Shown here piece after piece: positions 8,456 through 17,972 of a stretch of 64,000 nt of DNA. The notes under the pieces were generated by a model. The model was not told the DNA's origin, ran no database searches, and saw nothing but the letters and a program-made list of their open reading frames with translations. Numbering within the stretch: position 1 is the first letter of the stretch; the number at the start of each line of letters is the position of its first letter. This DNA comes from Micromonospora sp. C95. GTDB lineage: Bacteria; Actinomycetota; Actinomycetes; Mycobacteriales; Micromonosporaceae. The DNA is taken from positions 62,001 through 126,000 of the forward strand of contig NZ_JAGPXT010000010.1 in NCBI RefSeq assembly GCF_018070465.1, read 5' to 3'. Made by a program: the position numbers and the translations under genes.

Positions 8456-10143
8456 CGCAGTTCCTCCTCGTCGACCCGAATCACCCAGTTGGCGAACGTC
8501 TCGCCCTCGGTCCGGCCGGCCAGGTAGCGCCCGGCCAGCCGCTCGACGTACCCGGGCAGTTCCTCGGCGGTCGTCTTCAGGCCGCGCAGCTTGCGCCCGA
8601 AGCCGGCGGTGCGCCCCTCGGCCATGCCGAGCCCGCCGCCGAGATGCACCTGGAAACCCTCCACCTGCTGGCCGTCCGGCCCGGTCACCAACTGCCCCTT
8701 GAGGCCGATGTCGGCGACCTGCGTGCGGGCGCAGGCGTTGGGGCAGCCGTTGATGTGGATGGAGATGTCCGCGTCGAAGTCGCGCAGTCGCTGCTCCAAC
8801 CGGGCCACCAGTTCCTCGCCGCGCGCCTTGGTCTCGACGATGGCGAGCTTGCAGTACTCGATGCCGGTGCAGGCCATGGTGCCGCGCCGCCAGGCCGACG
8901 GCTGGGCCTCCAGACCGATCTCACGCAGGCCCGCGACCAGGGACTCCGTCCGCTCCGGCGGCACGTCGAGCACCAGCAGCTTCTGGTACGGGGTGAGTCG
9001 CACCCGCCCGCTGCCGTGCGCCTCGATCACGTCCGCGAGCCGGGCGAGCTGGGCGCCGGAGACCCGCCCGACCACCGGGGCGGCGCCGACGTAGTTGCGG
9101 CCGTCGCGCTGCCGGTGCACGCCGATGTGGTCGATGGGCCGCTCCGGCAGTGTCGGGGCGGGGCCGTCGAGCAGCGTCCGGCCGAGGTACTCCTTCTCCA
9201 GCACCTCCCGGAACTTGGCCACACCCCAGTCGGCGACCAGGAACTTCAGCCGGGCGCGGTGGCGCAGCCGGCGGTAGCCGTAGTCGCGGAAGATCCCGAC
9301 CACCCCGGCCCAGACGTCGGGTACCTCGGACAGCGGTACCCAGACGCCGAGCCGCTGGGCCAGCATCGGGTTGGTGGACAGCCCGCCGCCGACCCAGAGG
9401 TCGAAGCCCGGGCCGTGCTCCGGGTGGTCGACACCGAGGAAGGCGATGTCGTTCGCCTCGTACGGGGTGTCCACCAGCCAGGAGATCGAGGACTTGAACT
9501 TGCGCGGCAGGTTGGAGAACTGCTTGTCGCCGACGTACCGCTTGACGATCTCGTCGATGGCGGAGGTGGGGTCGATCCGCTCGGCCTCGGCCACCCCGGC
9601 CACCGGGCTGCCCAGCACGATCCGGGGACAGTCGCCGCACGCCTCGGTGGTCTGCAAGCCGACCGACTCCAGCCGCCGCCAGATCTCCGGCATGTCCTCG
9701 ACGCGGATCCAGTGGTACTGGATGTTCTGCCGGTCGGTGATGTCCGCGGTGTCCCTGGCGAACTCCCGGGAGATCTCGGCGATGGTCCGCAGCTGGGTCA
9801 GGTCGAGCTGGCCACCGTCGACGCGTACCCGCAGCATGAAGAACTCGTCTTCCAGCTCGTGCGGTTCCAGCACGGCGGTACGTCCGCCGTCGATGCCCGC
9901 CTTCCGCTGGGTGTACAGACCCCACCACCGGAACCGTCCGCGCAGGTCCTGCGGGTCGATGGAGGCGAACCCACGGTGGGCGTAGATGTTCTCGATGCGG
10001 GCCCGGACGTTCAGCGGATCGTCGTCCTTCTTGATCCGCTCGTTGGGATTGAGGGGCTCCCGGTGCCCGAGCGCCCACTGGCCCTCACCACGGGGGCGCC
10101 GGGGCGCCCGCGGCGGGCGGGCCGGAATCTCGCTGACTGCCAT
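8452..10143 (-). CDS. sir: ferredoxin-dependent sulfite/nitrite reductase (siroheme)
   Basis: A 563-residue reductase that makes sulfide from sulfite with ferredoxin electrons. It shows the siroheme-binding half-repeats (RQNIQYHWIRVEDMPEIWRR, GRVRLTPYQKLLVLDVP). The four cysteines for the coupled 4Fe-4S/siroheme centre are in ACTGIEYCKLA and NGCPNACARTQ. The lone neighbouring sulfur genes argue for sulfite rather than nitrite. The ATG at 10143 has GGAGG upstream. It is the first enzyme gene of an operon that ends with the chelatase and is preceded by a leader peptide. Confidence 0.93.
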   Translation of the reverse strand: MAVSEIPARPPRAPRRPRGEGQWALGHREPLNPNERIKKDDDPLNVRARIENIYAHRGFASIDPQDLRGRFRWWGLYTQRKAGIDGGRTAVLEPHELEDEFFMLRVRVDGGQLDLTQLRTIAEISREFARDTADITDRQNIQYHWIRVEDMPEIWRRLESVGLQTTEACGDCPRIVLGSPVAGVAEAERIDPTSAIDEIVKRYVGDKQFSNLPRKFKSSISWLVDTPYEANDIAFLGVDHPEHGPGFDLWVGGGLSTNPMLAQRLGVWVPLSEVPDVWAGVVGIFRDYGYRRLRHRARLKFLVADWGVAKFREVLEKEYLGRTLLDGPAPTLPERPIDHIGVHRQRDGRNYVGAAPVVGRVSGAQLARLADVIEAHGSGRVRLTPYQKLLVLDVPPERTESLVAGLREIGLEAQPSAWRRGTMACTGIEYCKLAIVETKARGEELVARLEQRLRDFDADISIHINGCPNACARTQVADIGLKGQLVTGPDGQQVEGFQVHLGGGLGMAEGRTAGFGRKLRGLKTTAEELPGYVERLAGRYLAGRTEGETFANWVIRVDEEELR

Positions 10144-10279
10144 CGCGGCGTCCTCCGTTGTCTGCTGCGCCTCGGTGGGGCTGGCGCGCGCGACGACCGG
10201 TTCCCGGAGGGACCGTGGACAGCGATGTCTCTGCACGGCCGGCGCGCTGCGTGCCCGAGGCAGGGATGGTCGGGCGTCG

Positions 10280-10375
10280 TCAGTGAGCCGGACAGATGGC
10301 GCTGCGCACGCGGCCGTAATCAACGTGGCGTCGAGCCACGAAGCGGCGCACGACAGCGGCAGTCATGCACGTCAT
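10280..10375 (-). CDS. putative regulatory leader peptide of the sulfur operon
   Basis: A short open frame of 31 residues ending RRHVDYGRVRSAICPAH. It lies 137 bp before the sulfite reductase start on the same strand. The pattern RRHVDxxRVxSAxC near the C-terminus is the one I know from actinobacterial putative leader peptides that precede sulfur genes; the cysteine codon near the end could sense charged tRNA-Cys. GAGGTG stands 9 bases before the first ATG. A second in-frame ATG at 10366 would give 28 residues. Confidence 0.7.
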   Translation of the reverse strand: MTCMTAAVVRRFVARRHVDYGRVRSAICPAH

Positions 10376-10480
10376 GCTGCCACACCTCGGGCGGGGCGGC
10401 CAATGGTCCCGTGCGCGATCCCACATCACGGGCGGTCGCTGCCGGCTCCCCCGAGCGTCACCGTGTGGCAGGCTCGCGAT

Positions 10481-12031
10481 GTGGGCGATTTGTCCGATAG
10501 GTCGATCCCGGTGGCCGGGATCGGCGTCCGGCTGAGCGGCGGGCGGCTGCGCTCGGTGCCGGTCTGGCTGGTGCCGGCGACGGTCACCCTGCTGGCGACG
10601 CTCGCCGGCCTGGACGCCGCCCAGCCGTGGCGCGACGAGCTGGCGACCTGGAGCGCGGCAACCCGGGGACTGAGCGGTCTGTTCCGCCTGGCCGGCACCA
10701 TCGACGCCGCCACCGGCCCCTACTACCTGCTGATGCACGCCTGGTTGGCGGTGGCCGGCGACTCGGTGGCCGCACTGCGCCTGCCCTCCGCCCTGGCCAT
10801 GGCCGCGACCGCCGGTCTGACCGCGGTACTCGGACACCGGCTGTGGGACACCCGCGTCGGCACCCTCGCCGGCCTGCTGTTCGCGGTGCTTCCCGGCACC
10901 TCACGGTACGGGCAGGAGGCGCGGCCGTACGCCCTGGCCGGTACGCTCGCCGTGCTGAGCACGCTGCTGCTGGTCGACGCGCTGCGCCGGCCCAGCCGGC
11001 GGCGCTGGATCGGTTACGCGGCGGCGACCACCGCCCTCGGGCTGACCCACCTGGTGGCCCTCACCCTGCTCGCCGCGCACGCGGCCGCCGTGCTGACCGT
11101 GACGCAGACCGTCCGGACCGACCCCGCGACCGGCGCCGGCGTCACCCGCCAGGGTCGCGGCGGGACACGGATCTCGCCGACGTCGGGCCGGTCGGCCGGG
11201 TACTGGTTGGCCGCTCTGGTGCCGGTGGCCACGGCGGTGGTGCCGCTGGCCGTGATCGCCCGGGGCCAGCGGGCCCGGCAGCTCGACTGGGTGGACGCCG
11301 CCCGACCCGGCGACCTGGCCGCGCTGGCCGGCGGGGTGGCGCAGAGCAGTGTGGTCGGCGGCGTGCTGCTCGGACTCGCCGCGCTCGGCGCGGCCCGGGC
11401 GGGCCGCCGGGGGCTGCTGCCGGTGAGCTGTGTCCTGGCGCCGGTGCTGCTGCTCTTTCTCGCCGGGCTGGTCGTCCCCCTCTGGGTGCCCCGCTATCTG
11501 GTCTTCGTGGTGCCCTTCGGCTGCCTGCTGGCCGGCGCGGCGCTCGCCAGCGCCCGGCTGCCCGCCGCGCTCGCGGTGGTGGCCCTGACCGGCCTGCTCG
11601 GCCTGCCCGACCAGGCCGCGCTGCGCCGCACCCACGAGTGGCCACGCAGCGCGACTGTGGACTACCGGACGGTGGCCGAGATCGTCGGAAGCGATCGGCA
11701 GCCCGGTGACGCGGTGGTCTACTCGCCCCGCGACAGCTGGCTCTTTCTCGACCTCGGCCTGCGCTATCACCTCGGCGGTCGGACCCCGCAGGACGCGCTG
11801 CTGGTCGAGGGTCAGGAGCGTCGGGGTGACCTGTGGGCCGCCGAGTGCGACCGGCCGGCGGAGTGCCTGGCCGAGGTCGACCGAGTCTGGCTGGTGCTGG
11901 CCGGACGACGATCCGACCCCCTCGCCGCCGTGCCCGGCACCAAGGGGGACGCGCTCCGCGACCACTTCGCGGTGGCCCGGGTGTGGCCACGCCCCGGCAT
12001 CACGCTCGCCCTGCTGACCCGGCGCGGCTGA
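10481..12031 (+). CDS. GT39/ArnT-like membrane glycosyltransferase
   Basis: A protein of about 516 residues with many hydrophobic segments and the WRDELATW motif in the first periplasmic loop. A DE pair there is the catalytic base site of polyprenyl-phosphate mannosyltransferases and related GT-C enzymes. GPYYLLMHAWLAVAGDS and RYGQEARPYALAG are also typical. It probably transfers a sugar from a polyprenyl-phosphate donor outside the membrane; the acceptor is unknown. GTG 10481 is chosen; an in-frame GTG at 10463 is equally possible. It is divergent from the sulfur operon. Confidence 0.85.
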   Translation: MGDLSDRSIPVAGIGVRLSGGRLRSVPVWLVPATVTLLATLAGLDAAQPWRDELATWSAATRGLSGLFRLAGTIDAATGPYYLLMHAWLAVAGDSVAALRLPSALAMAATAGLTAVLGHRLWDTRVGTLAGLLFAVLPGTSRYGQEARPYALAGTLAVLSTLLLVDALRRPSRRRWIGYAAATTALGLTHLVALTLLAAHAAAVLTVTQTVRTDPATGAGVTRQGRGGTRISPTSGRSAGYWLAALVPVATAVVPLAVIARGQRARQLDWVDAARPGDLAALAGGVAQSSVVGGVLLGLAALGAARAGRRGLLPVSCVLAPVLLLFLAGLVVPLWVPRYLVFVVPFGCLLAGAALASARLPAALAVVALTGLLGLPDQAALRRTHEWPRSATVDYRTVAEIVGSDRQPGDAVVYSPRDSWLFLDLGLRYHLGGRTPQDALLVEGQERRGDLWAAECDRPAECLAEVDRVWLVLAGRRSDPLAAVPGTKGDALRDHFAVARVWPRPGITLALLTRRG

Positions 12032-12088
12032 CCCCTCCGGGTCCACCTCCCCCGAAAGCGGCGGTCGCGGTCGGGCGGAAGGCGTCGG

Positions 12089-13639
12089 TCAACCGCCGCT
12101 GCGGCCCTCGGGGGCGCTGCGCGCCGCCAGCGGAAGGGCCAGGAACGCCTCGGTGCCACCGTCGGCGCCGGGGCGCAGCTCGATGGTGCCGCGCAGTTCC
12201 CCGGTGACCAGCGCCCGGACGATCTGCAGCCCGAGTTTGGCACCACCCTCGTCGTCGAAGCCCGCCGGCAGACCACGACCGTTGTCCGTGACGGTGACGT
12301 TCAGCATCCGGCGGAGCCGGTGCGCCGTGACCACCACCTCGGGCTTCGGCAGGCCAGGGGGCACCGGCGCGTCGTCATCGGCCGGCGGAAAGCCGTGTTC
12401 GACGGCGTTGAGCAGCAGCTCGTTGAGCACCATCACCAACGAGGTGGCGATCTCGGCCGGCAGCACGCCGAACGTGCCGGCACGACGCATCGCGACGGTC
12501 ACCTCGGTCGCCGCCACCTCGGTCGCCGCGTTGGCCACCCGATCGACGATCCCGTCGAACTCCACCGCCTCGTCGCTGGACATGGCGAGCGTCTCGTGCA
12601 CCAGCGCGATCGACGCCACCCGGCGTACCGACTCCTCAAGGGCCACCCGCGCCTCCGGCATGGCCACCCGACGGGCCTGGAGGCGCAACAGCGCCGCCAC
12701 CGTCTGCAGGTTGTTCTTCACCCGGTGGTGGATCTCCCGGATGGTGGCGTCCTTGGTGATCAGCGCCCGGTCGCGCCGGCGTACCTCGGTGATGTCACGG
12801 ACCAGCACCAACGCGCCGATCGGCACCCCGGCGGGCATCAGCGGCAGGGCCCGGGTGAGCATGGTCGCCCCGCGCGCGTCGATCTCCCGCCGCGGCGGCG
12901 CCTCGCCGCGCAGCGCGGCGAGGATGCCGTTGGCGGCGTCGGTGCCCTCCAGGGGATCGCCGGCCAACCGCCGGTGCAGCACCGCGAGATCCTCACCGAC
13001 CAGGAGTGAGGCGTGCCCCAGGCGCCGGTACGCCGACTGCGCGTTGGGACTGGCGTAGGTGACCTTGCCGCCCGCGTCCAGCCGCACCAGCCCGTCACCG
13101 ACCCGCGGCGCCGAGGTGGTCTCGCCCGGGTGCCGGGGCGGCGGGAAGGTGCCGTCCGCGATCATCTGCGCCAGGTCGTCGGCGGTGGTGAGGTAGTTCA
13201 GCTCCAACTGGCTGGGCGTACGCGCGGTGGACAGGTTGGTGTCCCGCCCCACCACGGCGATCACCTCGCCGGACTCCCCGTCGGCCGTGCGCAGCCGGAC
13301 CGGGATCGCCTCGTGCCGGGCGGGCACGTCGCCGTACCAGACCGGGTCGCCCTCCCGCCAGATGCGCCCCTGCCCGTAGGCGACCTCCAGGTGCGCCACC
13401 TCCGGACCACCGACGATCCGTCCCACCTGGTCGTCCTGGTACGCGGTGGGCGCGGTGGTCGGGCGCACCTGGGCCACGCAGAGGAAGCTGCCCTCACCGT
13501 CCACCGGCACCCAGAGCAGCAGGTCGGCGAAGGAGAGGTCGGACAGCAACTGCCAGTCACCGGCGATGCGGTGCAGGTGGTCGATGTCGACCCGGCGCAG
13601 GCGGGTGTGCTCCTCGGCGAGATCGCGCAGCGTTGACAC
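12089..13639 (-). CDS. pdtaS: PdtaS-like cytosolic sensor histidine kinase
   Basis: A 516-residue soluble kinase. The N-terminal GAF-like region (about residues 1-150) is followed by a PAS-like domain and a HisKA_2 helix with the phospho-accepting histidine in REIHHRVKNNLQTVAALLR. The C-terminal GHKL ATPase has MVLNELLLNAVEHG and VTDNGRGLPAGF. In mycobacteria PdtaS phosphorylates the ANTAR regulator PdtaR and lies between whiB1 and the biotinyl protein gene, the same neighbourhood as here. No pdtaR gene is in the window. It starts with GTG. Confidence 0.9.
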   Translation of the reverse strand: MSTLRDLAEEHTRLRRVDIDHLHRIAGDWQLLSDLSFADLLLWVPVDGEGSFLCVAQVRPTTAPTAYQDDQVGRIVGGPEVAHLEVAYGQGRIWREGDPVWYGDVPARHEAIPVRLRTADGESGEVIAVVGRDTNLSTARTPSQLELNYLTTADDLAQMIADGTFPPPRHPGETTSAPRVGDGLVRLDAGGKVTYASPNAQSAYRRLGHASLLVGEDLAVLHRRLAGDPLEGTDAANGILAALRGEAPPRREIDARGATMLTRALPLMPAGVPIGALVLVRDITEVRRRDRALITKDATIREIHHRVKNNLQTVAALLRLQARRVAMPEARVALEESVRRVASIALVHETLAMSSDEAVEFDGIVDRVANAATEVAATEVTVAMRRAGTFGVLPAEIATSLVMVLNELLLNAVEHGFPPADDDAPVPPGLPKPEVVVTAHRLRRMLNVTVTDNGRGLPAGFDDEGGAKLGLQIVRALVTGELRGTIELRPGADGGTEAFLALPLAARSAPEGRSGG

Positions 13640-13664
13640 GCCGACCAGCGTGCCACGTCGACCG

Positions 13665-14336
13665 TCACATCGTCGCGGTGACCTTCTGCAACCCGCGCGG
13701 CGCGTCCGGGTCCTCGCCCCGGGTCAGCGCGAGCGCCAGCGCCAGCCGTTGCAACGGCAGGATGTCCAGCAGCGGGGCGTACCGCTCGTCTACCTCGGGC
13801 ACCGCGAGGCGGGTCGCTCCCTCGATCGCGGCGGAGCCGACCACCACCACGTCGGCGCGGCGCTCGCCGAGCCGGGGCAGCACCTCGCCCATGGACCGTC
13901 CGCCCGGCCGCGATGTCGATGGAGAGTTCCGCGGTCGTCGCCAACTGGGAGTCCGGTGCGTTGGTGACGGCCAGGGTGAGGGCACCGGAGTCGCGGGCGG
14001 CCCGGAGCACCTCCGTCAGGTCGGGGGATCCGCCGCTCTGACTGACCCCGACGACCAGGGCGTCGGAGAGGTCCGGCCGGCGCCGAAGAGGGTGACCGCG
14101 CTCGGCGAGGCCAGGCCGGCCGGTAGGCCGAGGCGGATCGCGCTGAGATAGGCGCCGTACAGCGCGGCGTGGTCCGAGGTGCCCCGTGCGGTGAACACCA
14201 TGTGCCGGGGTCGGCGCTCGGCGATGGCCGCGGCCACCCGGGCGATGGGGTTGGCGTGCTCGGTGGAGAGCAATCGCTCGTAACCGGCCGGCTGCTCGTC
14301 GATGTCGGCGGCCATGCCGCTGCCTGGGCGCGTCAC
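13665..14336 (-). pseudogene. broken SIS-domain sugar isomerase (GlmS C-terminal-like)
   Basis: An SIS-domain phosphosugar-binding gene that is no longer in one frame. It starts well: GTG at 14336 with GGAGGAG, then FTARGTSDHAALYGAYL. A frameshift near 14080 after VTLFGAG moves the code to another frame (VTNAPDSQLATTAELSIDIAAG). At about 13905 that frame switches to a third, which reads PGGRSMGEVLPRLGERRADVV and DILPLQRLALALALTRG to the stop. Compared with full-length relatives, about 100-130 residues of the middle are missing at the second lesion. Function is presumably lost. Confidence 0.85.
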
Positions 14337-14428
14337 GGAAACTCCTCCCCTGCGCGATATCCGCGCGATTCCTGCTCCGTCTTGCACCTTTGGCTCAGTC
14401 TGAGCAATCAAATGAGCAGGAGTGCGCA

Positions 14429-16195
14429 ATGGATCACCAAGACTGGGGTTCGTCACCTACGCTGACCCGACCTCACCGCGCAGCCGGGACCGACGAGCGA
14501 GAGGACCACGTGGCCGAGGGAACGGACGACCGGGCGCTGCCGGCGACGGAGGAACTGATCCTGGCCCGGCGGGCCCTGGAATCCGGCGAGCTGACCCACG
14601 CCGCCGACCACGTCGCGGCGGCGCTGGCCCGAGCACCGACGCTGCCCGAGGTGCACGAGACCCTCGCCCGGTTGGCCGCCGCCAGCGGCGACGGCGGGAT
14701 CGACCTGTTCCCGTTGCAGCACCACACGTTCGTCGGTGCCGTGGTCGCCCGGGCACACCTGCTCGCCGCGGCCGGTCGACCGGCCGAGGGCCTTGATCTG
14801 CTGGTCGCGGCCACCGCTCACGCGCCGGGGGCGGACTGGGCGGGCGTGCCCTGGGTGACCTCGCCCGAGTTGGCCGAGCGTCTCGGCCCCGAGCAGGCCG
14901 CCCGGGTGCTGATGCAGGTCTGTGCGGCCGTGCCCGATCCGGTTCCGCCACCGAACCGGACCGCCCTGTCGCCGTACCTGACGCTCGCCCGCAACGCGAT
15001 CACCATCCACCCGGAGCACGCGCTGCTGCTGGGCACGGCGTCCGCGCTGGCCCGGCGGGTGGCGGAGGTTCCGCTCGCGGTCCGCTGGGCCAGCCGGGGC
15101 GTACAGGCGACGCCGTCGAAGATGGGCGAGGTGTGGCTCGGGTACGCGCTGCGCAGCGCCGGACGGACCCGGGAGGCGCTCGCCGCGTTGCGCCGCGCCG
15201 TCGAACACGACCCGGACGACCTGGCGGTGTACGCCGACATCGCCGGCACCCTGGCCGACCACGGCCGGCTGGCGGAGGCGCTCAGGTGGATCGAGCGCGC
15301 CCTGGCCCGCAACCCGTCCTTCGACTGCGCGGTGCACACGGCGCACCGGCTGCGATTCCAGCGCGATGGTGCGGTGCAACATCTGGTGGCGCTGGCGGAC
15401 TTCATCCGCGACCACCCGGACGACTCACACGAACACGGCGACCTGGCTGAATGCTGCCGCGGACGTCCCTGGCTGGGTCAGGTGACGCCGGCACCGCCGA
15501 CCACCGGGACCGCCGCGACGCTCGGGCACCCCGGCACCGGGCCCGCCGACGGGTCGGAGCCGACGGTCGCGGCGCGTCCCACGTCGCCGCCGTCCGCGGA
15601 GGCCGCCCGCCGCCTGCGCCAGCTCGCCCACCCCGCCTGGCCGCACCCACCGGCGGCCTACGACGCGGCGGTCGGCCTCGCCACGCTCGACCTGTCCGAC
15701 CTGCTCGGTCTGCTGGCCCATCCGCCCGAGACCCCGCAGACCGCGCTGGGGCGGGTGCTCGCCGGCCAGGACCCGGCGCTGTGGTTGCGCTGCGTGCAGG
15801 TCTGGACCTGTCTCGGGCTGCTGCACCACCGCACCGATGAGCCGTGGCCCGATTCCACCCGGCGACGGGTGCTCGTCGAGCTGGCGCGCGAGGTGCCGGA
15901 GGCCGCCGAGGCGGCCCTGTTCGCCCTGGTTACCGCGGCCTGGGTCGATCCGTCGGTCCGTACCGACGTGGCCGCACTGGTCACCGAGCGGCTGACGGCG
16001 GTGGCCACGGCGACCCGGCACCATCCGGTGCCCAACGCGGCCTCGCTGGCCCACCTGGCGCTTGCCACGCCGGATCTCGATCCCGAGACCATCGCCACCG
16101 CGCGGACGCTGGCCGGGGTGACCGTCCGCGATCGCCGGGGCGCCAGGTGGGCCCTGCGCACCCTGCTGCGCCGTCTGCTGCGTCGTTCGGCGTGA
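14429..16195 (+). CDS. tetratricopeptide-repeat protein
   Basis: A protein of about 588 residues. A central block (roughly 15030-15430) has clear TPR helices: VWLGYALRSAGRTREALAAL, then DLAVYADIAGTLADHGRLAE. A proline-rich linker and a helical C-terminal half follow. No signal peptide is seen. TPR proteins are protein-interaction scaffolds; the partner is unknown. ATG 14429 is preceded by GGAG. A GTG at 14511 with AGAGGACC before it is an alternative start. Confidence 0.8.
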   Translation: MDHQDWGSSPTLTRPHRAAGTDEREDHVAEGTDDRALPATEELILARRALESGELTHAADHVAAALARAPTLPEVHETLARLAAASGDGGIDLFPLQHHTFVGAVVARAHLLAAAGRPAEGLDLLVAATAHAPGADWAGVPWVTSPELAERLGPEQAARVLMQVCAAVPDPVPPPNRTALSPYLTLARNAITIHPEHALLLGTASALARRVAEVPLAVRWASRGVQATPSKMGEVWLGYALRSAGRTREALAALRRAVEHDPDDLAVYADIAGTLADHGRLAEALRWIERALARNPSFDCAVHTAHRLRFQRDGAVQHLVALADFIRDHPDDSHEHGDLAECCRGRPWLGQVTPAPPTTGTAATLGHPGTGPADGSEPTVAARPTSPPSAEAARRLRQLAHPAWPHPPAAYDAAVGLATLDLSDLLGLLAHPPETPQTALGRVLAGQDPALWLRCVQVWTCLGLLHHRTDEPWPDSTRRRVLVELAREVPEAAEAALFALVTAAWVDPSVRTDVAALVTERLTAVATATRHHPVPNAASLAHLALATPDLDPETIATARTLAGVTVRDRRGARWALRTLLRRLLRRSA

Positions 16196-16271
16196 CGAGT
16201 CGCCAGCGCCGGGACACCCGTCCTCGCCAGCACCCGCCCGCCGGACGCGCCCTGGCGGTCCCTGGTCGCCG

Positions 16272-17858
16272 TCAGACAGCCGGCGCCCGGGCCAGCTCGG
16301 TCTCGGCCTGTTCCTCCCGGCTGGCGTCCGGTTCCGGCTCGTTGCTCGTGCGCAGCGGAATCTCCCGGATGAACCAGGCCAGCACCGGGACCACGACGGC
16401 GAAGAGCACCGCCCAGAGGAACACGTGCGAGATCGCGTCGGCGAGCCCACCGAGCACCAGCTCGCGGGCCTGCGCCGGCAGTTCCCGCAGCTGCTCGATG
16501 TTCATCGCCGCGCCGGCCTCGCCGCCACCGCTGAACGCGCCACCGGCGGCCGAGCCGGCCAGCCGGTTGGCGAAGATGGCGCCGAACAGGGAGATGCCGA
16601 ACGACCCGCCGATGGAGCGGAAGAAGGTGGCCGCGCCGCTGGCCGCGCCGAGGTCCTTCTGGGCGACGCTGTTCTGCGCGATCAGCATGGAGGTCTGCAT
16701 GAGGAAGCCCATGCCGGCACCGAGCACGAGCATGTAGAGCGACGACTGGAATCTGCTGGTGTCCACCTCCAGCAGGCTCAACAGGGCGAGCCCGGCAGTC
16801 ATCACCACGCCACCGACGATCGGGAAGATCCGGTACCGCCCGGTACGGGTGATCGCCCGGCCGACGACCAGCGAGACCAGCAGCATGCCGAACATCAACG
16901 GCAGCAGCAGCAGGCCGGAGTTGGTGGCCGAGGCACCCTGCACGGTCTGCTGGTAGAGGGGCAGGAAGTTCATCGCGCCGAACATCGCGAAGCCGAGCAG
17001 GAAGCCGATCACCGAGATGAGGGCGAAGTTCCGGTTGGCGAAGAGCCGCAGCGGCAGGATCGGTTCCGGAACCCGCCGCTCGACGAACCCGAACACCACG
17101 AGCGCCGCGACGGCCAGTACGGCGAGGCCGAGGATCTGCGGGCTGACCCAGGCGTACTCGTTGCCGCCCCAGGTGGTGATCAGCACGATCCCGGTGATGC
17201 CGACCGACAGCAGAGCGGCACCGACCCAGTCGATGCGGTGCTCGGTGCGGTACTTGGGCAGGTGCATGGTGGCGATCAGCAGCACCAGCGCCACCCCGCC
17301 CAGGGGCAGGTTGACGTAGAAGGCCCAGCGCCAGGAGAGGTGATCGGTGATGAAGCCGCCGACCAGCGGGCCGGCGACCATCGCGATCGCCATGATCCCG
17401 GCGATCATGCCCTGGTAGCGGCCGCGCTCGCGGGGCGGCACCAGGTCGCCGATGATCGCCATGACGCCGACCATCAGACCACCGGCGCCCAGACCCTGCA
17501 CCGCCCGGAAGGCGATCAACTGGACCATGCCGTCGTCGGCCCCGCCGAGGAAGCCCGACCCGGCCATGCCGCACAGCGCGGAGCCGACCAGGAAGATCAC
17601 CACGGCGGTGAGGAAGACCGCCTTACGGCCGTAGAGGTCGCCGAGCTTGCCCCAGATCGGGGTGGACACGGTGGTCCCCAGCACGTACGCGGTCACCACC
17701 CAGGTGAAGTGGTTGAGCCCGCCGAACTCGCCCACGATGCGCGGCAACGCGGTGCTGACGATCATGTTGTCGAGCATCGCCAGCATCATGGCGATCATCA
17801 GACCGAAGAGCACGACCCGGACATTGGGTCGCACGGCGGTCTGGTTCTGCTGGGCCAT
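16272..17858 (-). CDS. MFS multidrug efflux transporter, DHA2 (EmrB/QacA) type
   Basis: A 528-residue, roughly 14-segment proton-driven drug exporter. Segment 1 carries LAMLDNMIVSTALPRIVGEF, the DHA2 start signature. Motif A is GKLGDLYGRKAVF and motif C appears as GPLVGGFI. The C-terminus is cytosolic and acidic. The ATG at 17858 has GGGGAGAG upstream. It is divergent from a TetR gene across a 114-bp region with an inverted repeat, the classic repressor-pump pair. Confidence 0.93.
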   Translation of the reverse strand: MAQQNQTAVRPNVRVVLFGLMIAMMLAMLDNMIVSTALPRIVGEFGGLNHFTWVVTAYVLGTTVSTPIWGKLGDLYGRKAVFLTAVVIFLVGSALCGMAGSGFLGGADDGMVQLIAFRAVQGLGAGGLMVGVMAIIGDLVPPRERGRYQGMIAGIMAIAMVAGPLVGGFITDHLSWRWAFYVNLPLGGVALVLLIATMHLPKYRTEHRIDWVGAALLSVGITGIVLITTWGGNEYAWVSPQILGLAVLAVAALVVFGFVERRVPEPILPLRLFANRNFALISVIGFLLGFAMFGAMNFLPLYQQTVQGASATNSGLLLLPLMFGMLLVSLVVGRAITRTGRYRIFPIVGGVVMTAGLALLSLLEVDTSRFQSSLYMLVLGAGMGFLMQTSMLIAQNSVAQKDLGAASGAATFFRSIGGSFGISLFGAIFANRLAGSAAGGAFSGGGEAGAAMNIEQLRELPAQARELVLGGLADAISHVFLWAVLFAVVVPVLAWFIREIPLRTSNEPEPDASREEQAETELARAPAV

Positions 17859-17902
17859 CGGTAAGCTCTCCCCCCGAGATGCGGCACACTTACTTGCCGC
17901 CC

Positions 17903-17922
17903 GGCTAGTTACCTTACTAGCC
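17903..17922. promoter_or_regulatory. likely TetR operator between pump and repressor genes
   Basis: A perfect inverted repeat, GGCTAGT-6 bp-ACTAGCC, in the divergent intergenic region. It is flanked by a second imperfect pair (ACTTAC at 17888, GTAAGT at 17928). Position and symmetry fit binding by the adjacent TetR protein to control both genes. Confidence 0.65.
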
Positions 17923-17972
17923 GCACGGTAAGTTGGACAGGTGACGACGGTCAACCGGATTGGCAGGTAGGG

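Noticed and set aside
8368..10500. Very long open frame on the plus strand opposite sulfite reductase
   Set aside because: It is the complement of a well-supported gene; high third-position GC opens antisense frames throughout this DNA. The protein has no recognisable domain.
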